The translations under genes and the position numbers were made by a program. The notes under the pieces are model-generated. The model was not told the DNA's origin, searched no databases, and saw only the letters and a list, made by a program, of their open reading frames with translations. A stretch of 64,000 nt of DNA from assembly GCA_943371235.1 (NCBI GenBank), contig CALRTZ010000009.1, forward strand, positions 6,656 through 70,655, written 5' to 3'. Below are positions 6,174 through 14,599 of the stretch, in pieces (within the stretch, counting starts at the first letter, position 1; every line of letters starts with the position of its first letter). Origin of the DNA: CAJBVG01 sp943371235. GTDB taxonomy: Bacteria > Bacteroidota > Bacteroidia > Sphingobacteriales > Sphingobacteriaceae.

Positions 6174-8846
6174 ATGTCGATTTCAAAAACATACTTAGCC
6201 TCAGAGGCAGAAAACAAATGGTACCCATATTGGATGGATAAAGGTTTTTTTAGATCGGTACCAGATGAGCGTGAACCTTATACGATTGTAATTCCTCCTC
6301 CGAATGTTACGGGAGTGTTGCACATGGGCCATATGTTGAATAATACTATACAAGATGTATTAATTCGCCGAGCACGTATGTTAGGTAAAAATGCATTGTG
6401 GGTGCCGGGCACCGACCATGCTTCTATTGCTACCGAAGCTAAAGTAGTTGCGAAATTAAAAGAAGATGGAATTGAAAAAAACTCCATCAGCAGAGAAGAG
6501 TTTTTGAACTATGCATACGAATGGAAAGATAAGTATGGCGGAATTATATTAGATCAATTAAAAAAACTAGGTGCTTCATGTGATTGGGACCGAACAGCTT
6601 TTACAATGGATCCGGGCATGACCGAAGCAGTGCTCGATACTTTTATTCATTTGTATGAAAAAGGATTAATATACCGAGGCATTCGCATGGTAAATTGGGA
6701 CCCTAAAGGATTAACAGCGGTATCTGATGAAGAAGTAATTCGTAAAGAAGTTAATCAGAAATTATTTTACATACAGTACAAATTATCGGATGGTTCAGGA
6801 TTTATAACCGTAGCTACTACACGACCAGAAACCATTATGGCTGATGCTGCCGTTTGTGTAAATCCAAATGATGAGCGATATAAACATTTACACGGCAAGA
6901 AAATATTAGTACCCTTAATCAACAAAGAAATTCCAATTATTTGTGATGAGTATGTAACCATGGATTTTGGTACAGGTTGCTTAAAGGTAACACCGGCGCA
7001 TGATTTGAACGATTATGAGTTAGGAGTAAAACATAAATTACCAGTTGTTGATATTATAAATGATAACGGTACTTTAAATGAGAGCGCTCAAATATTAGTA
7101 AACGAAGATCGATTTATTGCACGTAAAAAAATTGCGGTAATGCTCGAAGAAGCAGGTCAGTTAGAGAAAGTAGAAGAGTACAAATCGCAAGTTGGATTTT
7201 CGGAAAGAACAGATGCTGTAATTGAACCGAAACTTTCTATGCAATGGTTTGTGCGCATGGAAGTATTAGCAAAGCCAGCTTTAGATGCAGTGAATGATGG
7301 AGAAGTAAATTTAATTCCAGATAAGTACATCAATACGTATCGCCATTGGATGGAGAACGTAAAAGATTGGTGCATTTCTCGTCAGTTGTGGTGGGGCCAA
7401 CAAATTCCTGCTTGGTACGCAGCTAATGGAGAAATTGTAGTGGCTAAAACAGCTGCAGAAGCAATCGAAAAATTTAAAGCAAAATCTTCAGAGTACAGTG
7501 GTTTAACTGCTGCTGATATAAAGCAAGACGAAGACGTAGTAGATACATGGTTCTCTTCTTGGTTATGGCCTATTTCTGTATTCGACCCAACGGTGTTTGG
7601 CGATACAAACAATAAAGGAAATGAAGAATTAAATTACTATTACCCAACCAATGATTTAGTAACGGCTCCCGAAATTTTGTTTTTCTGGGTAGCTCGAATG
7701 ATTATGGCGGGTAAAGAATTTAGAAATCAAGTGCCTTTTAAGAATGTATATTTAACTGGTATTGTAAGAGATAAGTTAGGCAGAAAAATGTCTAAATCTT
7801 TAGGTAATTCACCAGATCCTATTGAGTTAATTGGGAAGTATGGCGCAGATGGCGTTCGAGTAGGAATGTTATTGTGTTCGCCCGCTGGAAACGATTTAAT
7901 GTTTGATGAAAGCTATTGCGAGCAAGGTAGAAATTTTGCCAACAAAATATGGAATGCCTTTAGATTGGTAAAAGGATGGAAAGTAGATGCAAATAGTAGC
8001 AACGAAAATAAAAAAGCAAATGAGTGGTTTGATGCTCGCTTTAATGAATCGTTAAAAGAAATAGAACAATTGTTTGAAAGCTATCGTTTGTCGGAAGCAT
8101 TGATGACTATTTATAAGTTGATATGGGACGATTTTTGTTCATCGTATTTAGAGATGATAAAACCAACCTATCATAAATTAGAAAATGGCGATTCATATCA
8201 AGATGCCATAGATGCAGAAACGTTTGAGTTTGTAAAAAATAAGTTCGAAGACATCATCAAATTAATACATCCATTTATGCCATTCTTATCTGAAGAATTA
8301 TGGCATGATGAAGAATTATTTGGGGAACGTACAGAAATAGATTGTTGCATTGTGGCAAGTTACCCAAAAGCAAAAGCATACAACGAAAAGGATATCGCTA
8401 CTATGCAGAATATATTGCAAGTTGTATCGGAAATGCGCAACATTCGTAATACCAAACAAATTGCACCAAAGGAAGGGTTAAACTTATCTATCAAAAATAA
8501 TTCGAAAACCGATTACCTGTTGTATGTCCTTATTTTAAAGAGGTTAGCAACTATAGAGAATTTACAAATGGTAGATACTGTGCCCGAAAATGCGACACAG
8601 TTTTTAGTGGGTAACGACGAGTGTTTCGTTGATTTGGGAGATGTTGTAGACCCGGCGGTAGAAAAAGAAAAGATGGAAAAAGAGTTGGTGTATTTGCATG
8701 GCTTTTTAAAATCGGTGGATGCAAAACTTTCTAACGAACGATTTGTGAGTAATGCAAAAGCAGAGGTGATTGATAATGAAAAGAAGAAAAAAGCAGATGC
8801 AGAACAAAAAATCACCATTATAAAAGAGCGATTACAAAAGATGTAA
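6174..8846 (+). CDS. valS: Valine--tRNA ligase
   Basis: 890 residues from ATG 6174. This class I synthetase charges tRNA-Val. It has the HIGH-type motif HMGH at residues 50-53 in 'PPPNVTGVLHMGH', the CP1 editing domain with 'TTRPETIMADAAV' and 'YVTMDFGTGCLKVTPAHDLND', the 'WDRTAFTMD' signature, KMSKS at about 538-542, an anticodon-binding helical domain, and the C-terminal coiled-coil arm rich in Glu/Lys that ends 'IIKERLQKM'. The length is normal. The next gene begins 1 base after its stop, so the two are probably cotranscribed. Confidence 0.98.
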   Translation: MSISKTYLASEAENKWYPYWMDKGFFRSVPDEREPYTIVIPPPNVTGVLHMGHMLNNTIQDVLIRRARMLGKNALWVPGTDHASIATEAKVVAKLKEDGIEKNSISREEFLNYAYEWKDKYGGIILDQLKKLGASCDWDRTAFTMDPGMTEAVLDTFIHLYEKGLIYRGIRMVNWDPKGLTAVSDEEVIRKEVNQKLFYIQYKLSDGSGFITVATTRPETIMADAAVCVNPNDERYKHLHGKKILVPLINKEIPIICDEYVTMDFGTGCLKVTPAHDLNDYELGVKHKLPVVDIINDNGTLNESAQILVNEDRFIARKKIAVMLEEAGQLEKVEEYKSQVGFSERTDAVIEPKLSMQWFVRMEVLAKPALDAVNDGEVNLIPDKYINTYRHWMENVKDWCISRQLWWGQQIPAWYAANGEIVVAKTAAEAIEKFKAKSSEYSGLTAADIKQDEDVVDTWFSSWLWPISVFDPTVFGDTNNKGNEELNYYYPTNDLVTAPEILFFWVARMIMAGKEFRNQVPFKNVYLTGIVRDKLGRKMSKSLGNSPDPIELIGKYGADGVRVGMLLCSPAGNDLMFDESYCEQGRNFANKIWNAFRLVKGWKVDANSSNENKKANEWFDARFNESLKEIEQLFESYRLSEALMTIYKLIWDDFCSSYLEMIKPTYHKLENGDSYQDAIDAETFEFVKNKFEDIIKLIHPFMPFLSEELWHDEELFGERTEIDCCIVASYPKAKAYNEKDIATMQNILQVVSEMRNIRNTKQIAPKEGLNLSIKNNSKTDYLLYVLILKRLATIENLQMVDTVPENATQFLVGNDECFVDLGDVVDPAVEKEKMEKELVYLHGFLKSVDAKLSNERFVSNAKAEVIDNEKKKKADAEQKITIIKERLQKM

Positions 8847-8847
8847 C

Positions 8848-9291
8848 ATGGAATTAATTCCTTTAAATCTTCCGGCATTTCCATTTAAAATAATTGAAAA
8901 AGAAACGAAGTATTTTATTTTTGATGCCATACGTAAAAAGGAATTATTATTAACACCCGAAGAGTGGGTAAGGCAACATTTTGTACAATACCTAATTCAT
9001 CAACATCATATTTCTAAAAACTATATTAGTTTAGAGAAAGGATTAAAGTTGCACGATATGCAAAAACGTTGCGATATTTTAGTGTATAACGAAAACGGAT
9101 TGCCAACTTTATTGGTAGAATGTAAAGCTCCGAATGTAGCCATAACACAAGAAGTATTTGATCAAGTGGCGAGGTATAACATGGTGTACAAAGTAAAATA
9201 CGTAGCAGTTACAAATGGCTTAGAACATTACTATTGCGAAATAGATCATGAGTGTGAAACGTACAGATTTTTAGAAGAACTAACATTTTAA
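8848..9291 (+). CDS. Type I restriction enzyme R N-terminal-like nuclease-fold protein (HSDR_N_2)
   Basis: A 147-residue protein with the PD-(D/E)xK-type fold used by restriction subunits: 'TPEEWVRQHFVQYLI', 'KRCDILVYNENGLPTLLVECKAPN' (residues about 73-96, containing the D and ExK residues) and 'QEVFDQVARYNMVYKVKYVAVTNG'. Stand-alone copies of this domain next to valS or holA are common in Bacteroidetes and are not part of a restriction system. No helicase or methylase gene is near. It is packed between valS (1-base gap) and holA (2-base gap). The catalytic residues look intact, so nuclease activity is possible, but the role is unknown. Confidence 0.85.
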   Translation: MELIPLNLPAFPFKIIEKETKYFIFDAIRKKELLLTPEEWVRQHFVQYLIHQHHISKNYISLEKGLKLHDMQKRCDILVYNENGLPTLLVECKAPNVAITQEVFDQVARYNMVYKVKYVAVTNGLEHYYCEIDHECETYRFLEELTF

Positions 9292-9293
9292 TA

Positions 9294-10316
9294 ATGACTA
9301 TAGATAACATTTTAGCAGATATAAAAAAGAGAGCTTTTAAGCCCGTTTATTTTTTACATGGCGAAGAGAGTTACTATATAGATTTTATTGCTGATTTATT
9401 GGAGAAGGTAGTGTTAACTGAAGCAGAGAAGGGCTTTAACCAAACTATTTTGTACGGAAAAGAAGTAGATATGCTTAGCATTATTAGTACTGCTAAACGA
9501 TACCCAATGATGTCTGATTTCCAATTAGTAATTGTTAAAGAGGCACAAAATATAAAGTTTGGTAAAGGTGATACAAAAGATGCCGATCCTTTTGCGAGCT
9601 ATTTGGAAAATCCGTTGAGAAGTACTGTTTTGGTATTTTGCCATAAGTATGGAAGTTTAGATAAGCGATTAAAAATTGCAAAGGCGATAGAAAAAATTGG
9701 AGTATTATTTGAGTCGAAAAAACTATACGAAAACCAGGTATCAGAATGGGCGATGAATTTTGTAGGTACAAAAGGATTTAAGTTAGATACTAAAGCAGGA
9801 GCGATGGTTGCAGAATACTTAGGCAACGATTTAAGTAAAGTAGCAAATGAGTTAGAAAAAGTAATGATTAATATGGGCGACCGTAAAACCATTACCATGG
9901 ATGATATCCAAAAGAATGTAGGAATTAGTAAAGAGTATACTTCGTTCGAATTTAATACAGCTATTGCGAAACGCGATGTTTTAAAAGCAAATAAAATAGT
10001 AGATTATTTTGCGGCTAACAAAAAAGAAAATCCTTTAGTAGTTACTATTGGGCAATTGAATACCTATTTCAGTAAAATATTTACGTATTATTATTTAGCA
10101 GATAAGTCTAAATCAAACATAGCATCGGCATTAAAAATAAACCCATATTTTGTACAAGAGTATGAGCAAGCTGCAAAAAATTACAACTTCGATAAAACTT
10201 GTCAGGTTATTTCTTTGTTAAGAGAATACGATTTAAAGTCGAAAGGAGTAGACAGCACAGGAAATACAGACGAAGGGGAGTTGTTGAAGGAACTTGTGTG
10301 GAAAATACTTCATTAG
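9294..10316 (+). CDS. holA: DNA polymerase III subunit delta
   Basis: A 340-residue clamp-loader subunit that opens the beta clamp during replication. The N-terminus 'ADIKKRAFKPVYFLHGEESYYIDFIADLLE' is the typical P-loop-like start without a Walker lysine. 'DFQLVIVKEAQNIKF', 'VLVFCHKYGSLDKRLKIAKAI' and 'YLGNDLSKVANELEKVMI' follow the family order. The stop codon TAG is the first triplet of an 8-bp repeat array that fills the gap to the EVE gene. Confidence 0.94.
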   Translation: MTIDNILADIKKRAFKPVYFLHGEESYYIDFIADLLEKVVLTEAEKGFNQTILYGKEVDMLSIISTAKRYPMMSDFQLVIVKEAQNIKFGKGDTKDADPFASYLENPLRSTVLVFCHKYGSLDKRLKIAKAIEKIGVLFESKKLYENQVSEWAMNFVGTKGFKLDTKAGAMVAEYLGNDLSKVANELEKVMINMGDRKTITMDDIQKNVGISKEYTSFEFNTAIAKRDVLKANKIVDYFAANKKENPLVVTIGQLNTYFSKIFTYYYLADKSKSNIASALKINPYFVQEYEQAAKNYNFDKTCQVISLLREYDLKSKGVDSTGNTDEGELLKELVWKILH

Positions 10317-10398
10317 TGTGCTAGTGTGATAATATGCTAGTAACACAAATGGTGCAAATTCATAATTCACAATTTACAATTTACAATTCACAATTTAT
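10314..10398 (+). repeat. Stop-anchored 8-bp array followed by start-abutting 7-bp array
   Basis: TAGTGTGC begins at the holA stop (10314), followed by TAGTGTGA at 10322, TAATATGC at 10330 and TAGTAACA at 10338. After 18 bases, five heptads AATTCAC/AATTTAC run from 10364 to 10398 and end on the base before the EVE-gene ATG. Confidence 0.92.
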
Positions 10399-10806
10399 AT
10401 GAAGCATTGGTTAGTAAAATCAGAACCTTTTAAATATTCTTGGGATCAGTTTTTAAAGGATAAAAAGACTTTTTGGGATGGGGTAAGAAATTACCAAGCC
10501 CGCAATAATTTAAAAGCCATGAAAAAGGGCGACTTGGTAATGTTTTACCATAGCAATGAAGGAAAGCATGTAGTGGGCATTGCGAAGGTTGTAAAGGAGT
10601 TTTATCAGGATCCTACTACTACCGATCCAAATTGGGTAGTGGTGGATTTAGCGCCTTTTAAAACGCTTAAAAAGCCGGTTACTTTAGAAGATATAAAAGC
10701 GGATGGTAAATTAGGAAACATAGCTTTGGTAAAACAAGGACGTTTATCGGTTATGCCGCTTAACGGTTCGGAGTTTGATCGTATTATTGAAATGAGTGAG
10801 GAGTAA
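10399..10806 (+). CDS. EVE domain-containing protein
   Basis: A 135-residue single-domain protein starting 'MKHWLVKSEPFKYSWDQFLKD', with 'FWDGVRNYQARNNLKAMKKGDLVMFYHS' and 'GIAKVVKEFYQDPTTTDPNWVVVDL'. These are the diagnostic stretches of the EVE/PUA-like fold (thymocyte nuclear protein 1 family). EVE domains bind modified bases in DNA or RNA; stand-alone bacterial copies are thought to recognise modified nucleotides, but the ligand is not known here. The ATG directly follows a repeat array, with no Shine-Dalgarno. Confidence 0.93.
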   Translation: MKHWLVKSEPFKYSWDQFLKDKKTFWDGVRNYQARNNLKAMKKGDLVMFYHSNEGKHVVGIAKVVKEFYQDPTTTDPNWVVVDLAPFKTLKKPVTLEDIKADGKLGNIALVKQGRLSVMPLNGSEFDRIIEMSEE

Positions 10807-10811
10807 AAATA

Positions 10812-12125
10812 CTACCTCTGTATCCTAAAATAATAAATATCATCGTTTCCAACTCCTCCTGGGCGGTTAGAGCAAAATAGGCCTGCTGTAAACGTGGGTG
10901 TAGGAACGAACGAATGGTCGTTGTATGTCGAATTTAATGGGTATTTGAGGTTTTCTATAGAAACTACTTTACCATTTTCTAATGTTGCCTTAAACATATC
11001 TAAATCTCCCATACCAATGTGCCCGTCTGACGAAAAGTACAAAACGTTTTCATCAGCATAACTTGGGTACAACTCTTGATCTTTAGTGTTAATACTATTT
11101 CCCATGTTAATTGGCTTTGACCAATTTCCACTTAATTGCTTTTCAACATAGTAAATATCAAAAGAACCATAACCTCCACTTAAATTAGAGGTGAAATACA
11201 ATCTATTTCCATCTTTACTCATACATGGGTGTAACATGTTATAGTTTGTGTTTTCAGTATGTAAAATAGCAGTCGGTTCAAGCCATCTATTGTTTTTTTG
11301 TTTTGATTGATAAATGTAAATATCAGTAAATGTTTCTTCTTCGTGTTTTTCAAATTTTTTGTTTCCCATTGTATAGGAATAGGACTTCGTGTAATAACAA
11401 ATTTCTTCAGTAGCATTAAAAGTTGGATGTGCCAAGTCATCTGTTTCCTTTAAATTTTCAATATGTATTAGAAACGGTGTTTTTATACTTTTTAAATCGT
11501 TTAGCTGACTGTATTTAGAGGCGAATATACGGTAATGATTTACCTCCAATTTTTTATTTAAAACTTCGTCTTTTACGCTATTAGTAACCCTACTGGAGCC
11601 GAAATAAATGTAATTATTCCCAAGGTGAATACCCGACTCATCATATACAGAATTGATATTTTTTAAATTTTCTAGGTAAACTTCTTTTTGATACATTTTT
11701 ATCCACTCTAATGCTTGTTTACATTCGGCTATTTTTTTTGATAGTTTTAAACTGAGTTGCGGGTTTAACTCTTTTAATTTTTCATACTGGGAAATTGCTT
11801 CCTCTAAACGTTCGTTTTTTTGCAGGCATTCTGCGTAAAATTGGATAACATTTGGACTGTTATCTTTCCGGTCGATTGCTTTTTTATAAGTGATTTCAGC
11901 TTGTTGATAATCTTCTATAAAAAAGTAGCAATATGCGAGTTGTTCTAATATTTCTGTAGATACTTCTGAACTTAGCGTTTTAATAAACAAGGGTATAGCA
12001 GATTTGTACTCTTTGTAATTGTACAGCTTTTGTGCTTCAAAATAAGATGATTGTGCAATAGAAGTATTAAATATGAATAATAGCATTGCTACTAGAATAG
12101 TGCTTCTTGCGGCCTTTATTTTCAT
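10812..12125 (-). CDS. Secreted TPR and PD40 beta-propeller protein
   Basis: A 437-residue protein with a signal peptide (about residues 1-25, ending SIAQ). At least three TPR repeats follow (residues 27-140: 'YFEAQKLYNYKEYKSAIPLFI', 'AYCYFFIEDYQQAEITYKKAI', 'YAECLQKNERLEEAISQYEKL'). The rest is a PD40/WD40-like propeller with 'MLHPCMSKDGNRLYFTSNLSGGYGSFDIYYVE' and 'ELYPSYADENVLYFSSDGHIGMGDLDMF'. This equals the N-terminal two thirds of the PorE-like OmpA protein at 14600, but without the peptidoglycan-binding domain. It is probably a periplasmic or outer-membrane scaffold, of unknown partner. Confidence 0.82.
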   Translation of the reverse strand: MKIKAARSTILVAMLLFIFNTSIAQSSYFEAQKLYNYKEYKSAIPLFIKTLSSEVSTEILEQLAYCYFFIEDYQQAEITYKKAIDRKDNSPNVIQFYAECLQKNERLEEAISQYEKLKELNPQLSLKLSKKIAECKQALEWIKMYQKEVYLENLKNINSVYDESGIHLGNNYIYFGSSRVTNSVKDEVLNKKLEVNHYRIFASKYSQLNDLKSIKTPFLIHIENLKETDDLAHPTFNATEEICYYTKSYSYTMGNKKFEKHEEETFTDIYIYQSKQKNNRWLEPTAILHTENTNYNMLHPCMSKDGNRLYFTSNLSGGYGSFDIYYVEKQLSGNWSKPINMGNSINTKDQELYPSYADENVLYFSSDGHIGMGDLDMFKATLENGKVVSIENLKYPLNSTYNDHSFVPTPTFTAGLFCSNRPGGVGNDDIYYFRIQR

Positions 12126-12288
12126 AGGTTGTTAAGATTAATATGTTTTTCAAAGACATATGAGCAGATTTTGTGCCAAAAAACAAAAACAAGTTATTAT
12201 CTAGGAAACAGTACTTAGAAAAACAAATACAAAATCAGTCTATTTTATTCGAAATTTTCAGTAATTTCAACGATATCAACAGCAATCC

Positions 12289-14472
12289 ATGCCTAAAATT
12301 AGTAATATTATTGATTTGTTAAGGACTTCCAACGAGGTCAGAGTGTCTGATTTGAACAAAAGTATCGAGTTGGCAACTGAGTCGTTGAAATTAAGTAGAG
12401 AAATCAATAACCAAGAATTAATTGGCAAAAGTCTAAATCAACTGGCTTTGTATCACATGATACAAGGTAACCACCAAATATGCTTGCAACTATCTGAACA
12501 AGCTATGCATATTTTCAAAGAATTGAATAATGAGTTAGGCATTGCAGATGCAAAATATTCTATTGCAAGTGTTTACTATAAAACTGATAATTATCAATTA
12601 GGTTTAATTAATCTTATAGATTGTTTAACAATTTATAAAAAGCACAATGATTATTTTAAAATTGCCAGAACTCAAAAAAGTATTGGTACAATTTACGAAT
12701 TCTTTGGCGATGAGAAGAACGCCATAAAAGCATACGAAGATTCTATTTCTTCTGCCTTAGAAATAGCAGATAGAAATTTGGAGTCAAATGCATATAATCC
12801 CTTATCGGGTATATATTTAGATCAACATGATGTTCAGAAAGCATACGAACTTATAAGGAAATCAGTTACTATTAAAAGAGAAACAGGTGATATAAGAGGC
12901 TTAGCTTTTGCTTTATACGGTCGTGGCAAGGTTTACTTTAAATTAAATGATTTAGAAAAGGCAGAATTAGATTTTAAAGAAGCAATTCGGATTCATTCTG
13001 AAATGAAAGAACGATTAGGAATTGGCATGGCTTATTACAAAATAGCTCAGTTGTATTTACATGCCAATAAACCGAAAGAACTTTTAGAAAATATTGAATT
13101 AGCTTTAGAAATAAGTAAAGTCTACAATATAAAAATGATAAAGTATAAATGTTATTTGATACTTTATCAATATCATAAAAATGAAAATAACTTATCACTA
13201 GCACTCGAAAATTTAGAGAAATATTTAGAAGAAAAAGAACAAGTAATAAACGCAAAAACATTAAAAATTATTGAGAACTATGAACTTATAAAGACCATGG
13301 AAGCTTTGCAAAGAGAAAATGAGATGCAAAGAGAAAGAGCAGAGATTCTTGCAAAAACTGAACGTGCAGAGCAGCTCGCAAAAGTAAAACAAGATTTTCT
13401 ATCTACTATGAGTCATGAAATTAGAACTCCTTTGCACGCAGTTATTAGTATTGCTCATCTATTAAAAGACAATTCAGACGAACGAAACAATCAGTTAATT
13501 TCTTCCTTAAATTTTGCATCACAGAATTTACTCAGAATTATAAATGATATTTTAGATTTTACGAAACTGGATGCTGGAAAAGTGATTAATGAAATAAAAC
13601 CTCAGAATTTAAAGCAATTATTAGAAAACATTCGTAATACATTTGCTCAGCTAGCTGAAGAAAAAAATATAAGCTTAGTATTAAACTTCGATAATAAGCT
13701 ATCTTCAAATTATTTAATGGATTCTACTAAGTTTACACAGATATTAGGTAACTTAATTTCTAATAGTATCAAATATACTAATGAAGGCTCTGTTAGTATA
13801 AATGTTTCATTTATTTCTACTATTGATCAACAAGACCTCATAAAATTTGCTGTAAATGATACAGGTGTGGGTATTGCACCTCAAAATTTAACGGAGATTT
13901 TCGATACATTTTCTCAACCCCAATCGGTTACTACTCGAACACAAGGGGGAACAGGTTTAGGCTTAGCAATTGTGAAGAAATTAGTTTCATTAATGGATTC
14001 AGAAATTAAAGTTCAAAGCGAAATAAACAAGGGTTCTACTTTTTCATTTGATGTATGGTTGAAACAATCTAATATTTCAATTTTAGAATCAATTAGAGAT
14101 GTAGCAATATTAAAAGGTAAAAAAATATTAATTGTGGATGATAATTCTATAAATGCCTTAGTTGCCACTAGAATTATAGACAAATGGGGTTTGGATTCTG
14201 ATTATGCAGAAGATGGTTTAATAGCCATTCAGAAAACGTCTGTGACTAAATACGATTTTATTTTGATGGATATACACATGCCTAATTTAGATGGTTATGA
14301 AGCCAGTGAAATCATTAGAAATTCCGTTAACCCTAATACAAAAACGCCTATTTTTGCTTTAACGGCCGATATAACTGCCGAACAGTCAGAAAGTAAACAC
14401 AATTTCAACGGCTTTTTACTTAAACCTATTGATTTAGAACAGTTAAAAGAAGCCTTACTCACCAAAGTTTAA
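12289..14472 (+). CDS. Soluble TPR hybrid sensor histidine kinase/response regulator
   Basis: 727 residues with no membrane segment or signal peptide. Tandem TPR repeats fill residues about 10-310. A coiled coil rich in Glu/Arg (about 335-370) leads to a HisKA domain with the phospho-acceptor His 376 in 'FLSTMSHEIRTPLHAV'. The ATPase domain shows the N box 'LGNLISNSIKYT', G1 'NDTGVGIAP' and G2 'GGTGLGLAIVKKL'. A C-terminal receiver has Asp 661 in 'ILMDIHMPNLDG' and 'FALTADI'. TPR input suggests it reads a protein or peptide signal in the cytoplasm. The phosphorelay would need an HPt protein, and one is encoded at 59902. Confidence 0.93.
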   Translation: MPKISNIIDLLRTSNEVRVSDLNKSIELATESLKLSREINNQELIGKSLNQLALYHMIQGNHQICLQLSEQAMHIFKELNNELGIADAKYSIASVYYKTDNYQLGLINLIDCLTIYKKHNDYFKIARTQKSIGTIYEFFGDEKNAIKAYEDSISSALEIADRNLESNAYNPLSGIYLDQHDVQKAYELIRKSVTIKRETGDIRGLAFALYGRGKVYFKLNDLEKAELDFKEAIRIHSEMKERLGIGMAYYKIAQLYLHANKPKELLENIELALEISKVYNIKMIKYKCYLILYQYHKNENNLSLALENLEKYLEEKEQVINAKTLKIIENYELIKTMEALQRENEMQRERAEILAKTERAEQLAKVKQDFLSTMSHEIRTPLHAVISIAHLLKDNSDERNNQLISSLNFASQNLLRIINDILDFTKLDAGKVINEIKPQNLKQLLENIRNTFAQLAEEKNISLVLNFDNKLSSNYLMDSTKFTQILGNLISNSIKYTNEGSVSINVSFISTIDQQDLIKFAVNDTGVGIAPQNLTEIFDTFSQPQSVTTRTQGGTGLGLAIVKKLVSLMDSEIKVQSEINKGSTFSFDVWLKQSNISILESIRDVAILKGKKILIVDDNSINALVATRIIDKWGLDSDYAEDGLIAIQKTSVTKYDFILMDIHMPNLDGYEASEIIRNSVNPNTKTPIFALTADITAEQSESKHNFNGFLLKPIDLEQLKEALLTKV

Positions 14473-14599
14473 TTTTATTTACTTAAACTAGTATTTTTTT
14501 ATACTTTCGTGGCGAGCTCTATTTTTTTCAATAATTAACACATAAATCTTCGTAAATATTTGTGCAATTTTTTTTGTACAATTCGTTATACATTTAATT

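Noticed and set aside
8848..9291. Restriction-modification system suggested by the HSDR_N_2 domain
   Set aside because: No methylase, specificity or helicase gene is near, and the gene is locked between valS and holA in a housekeeping order.
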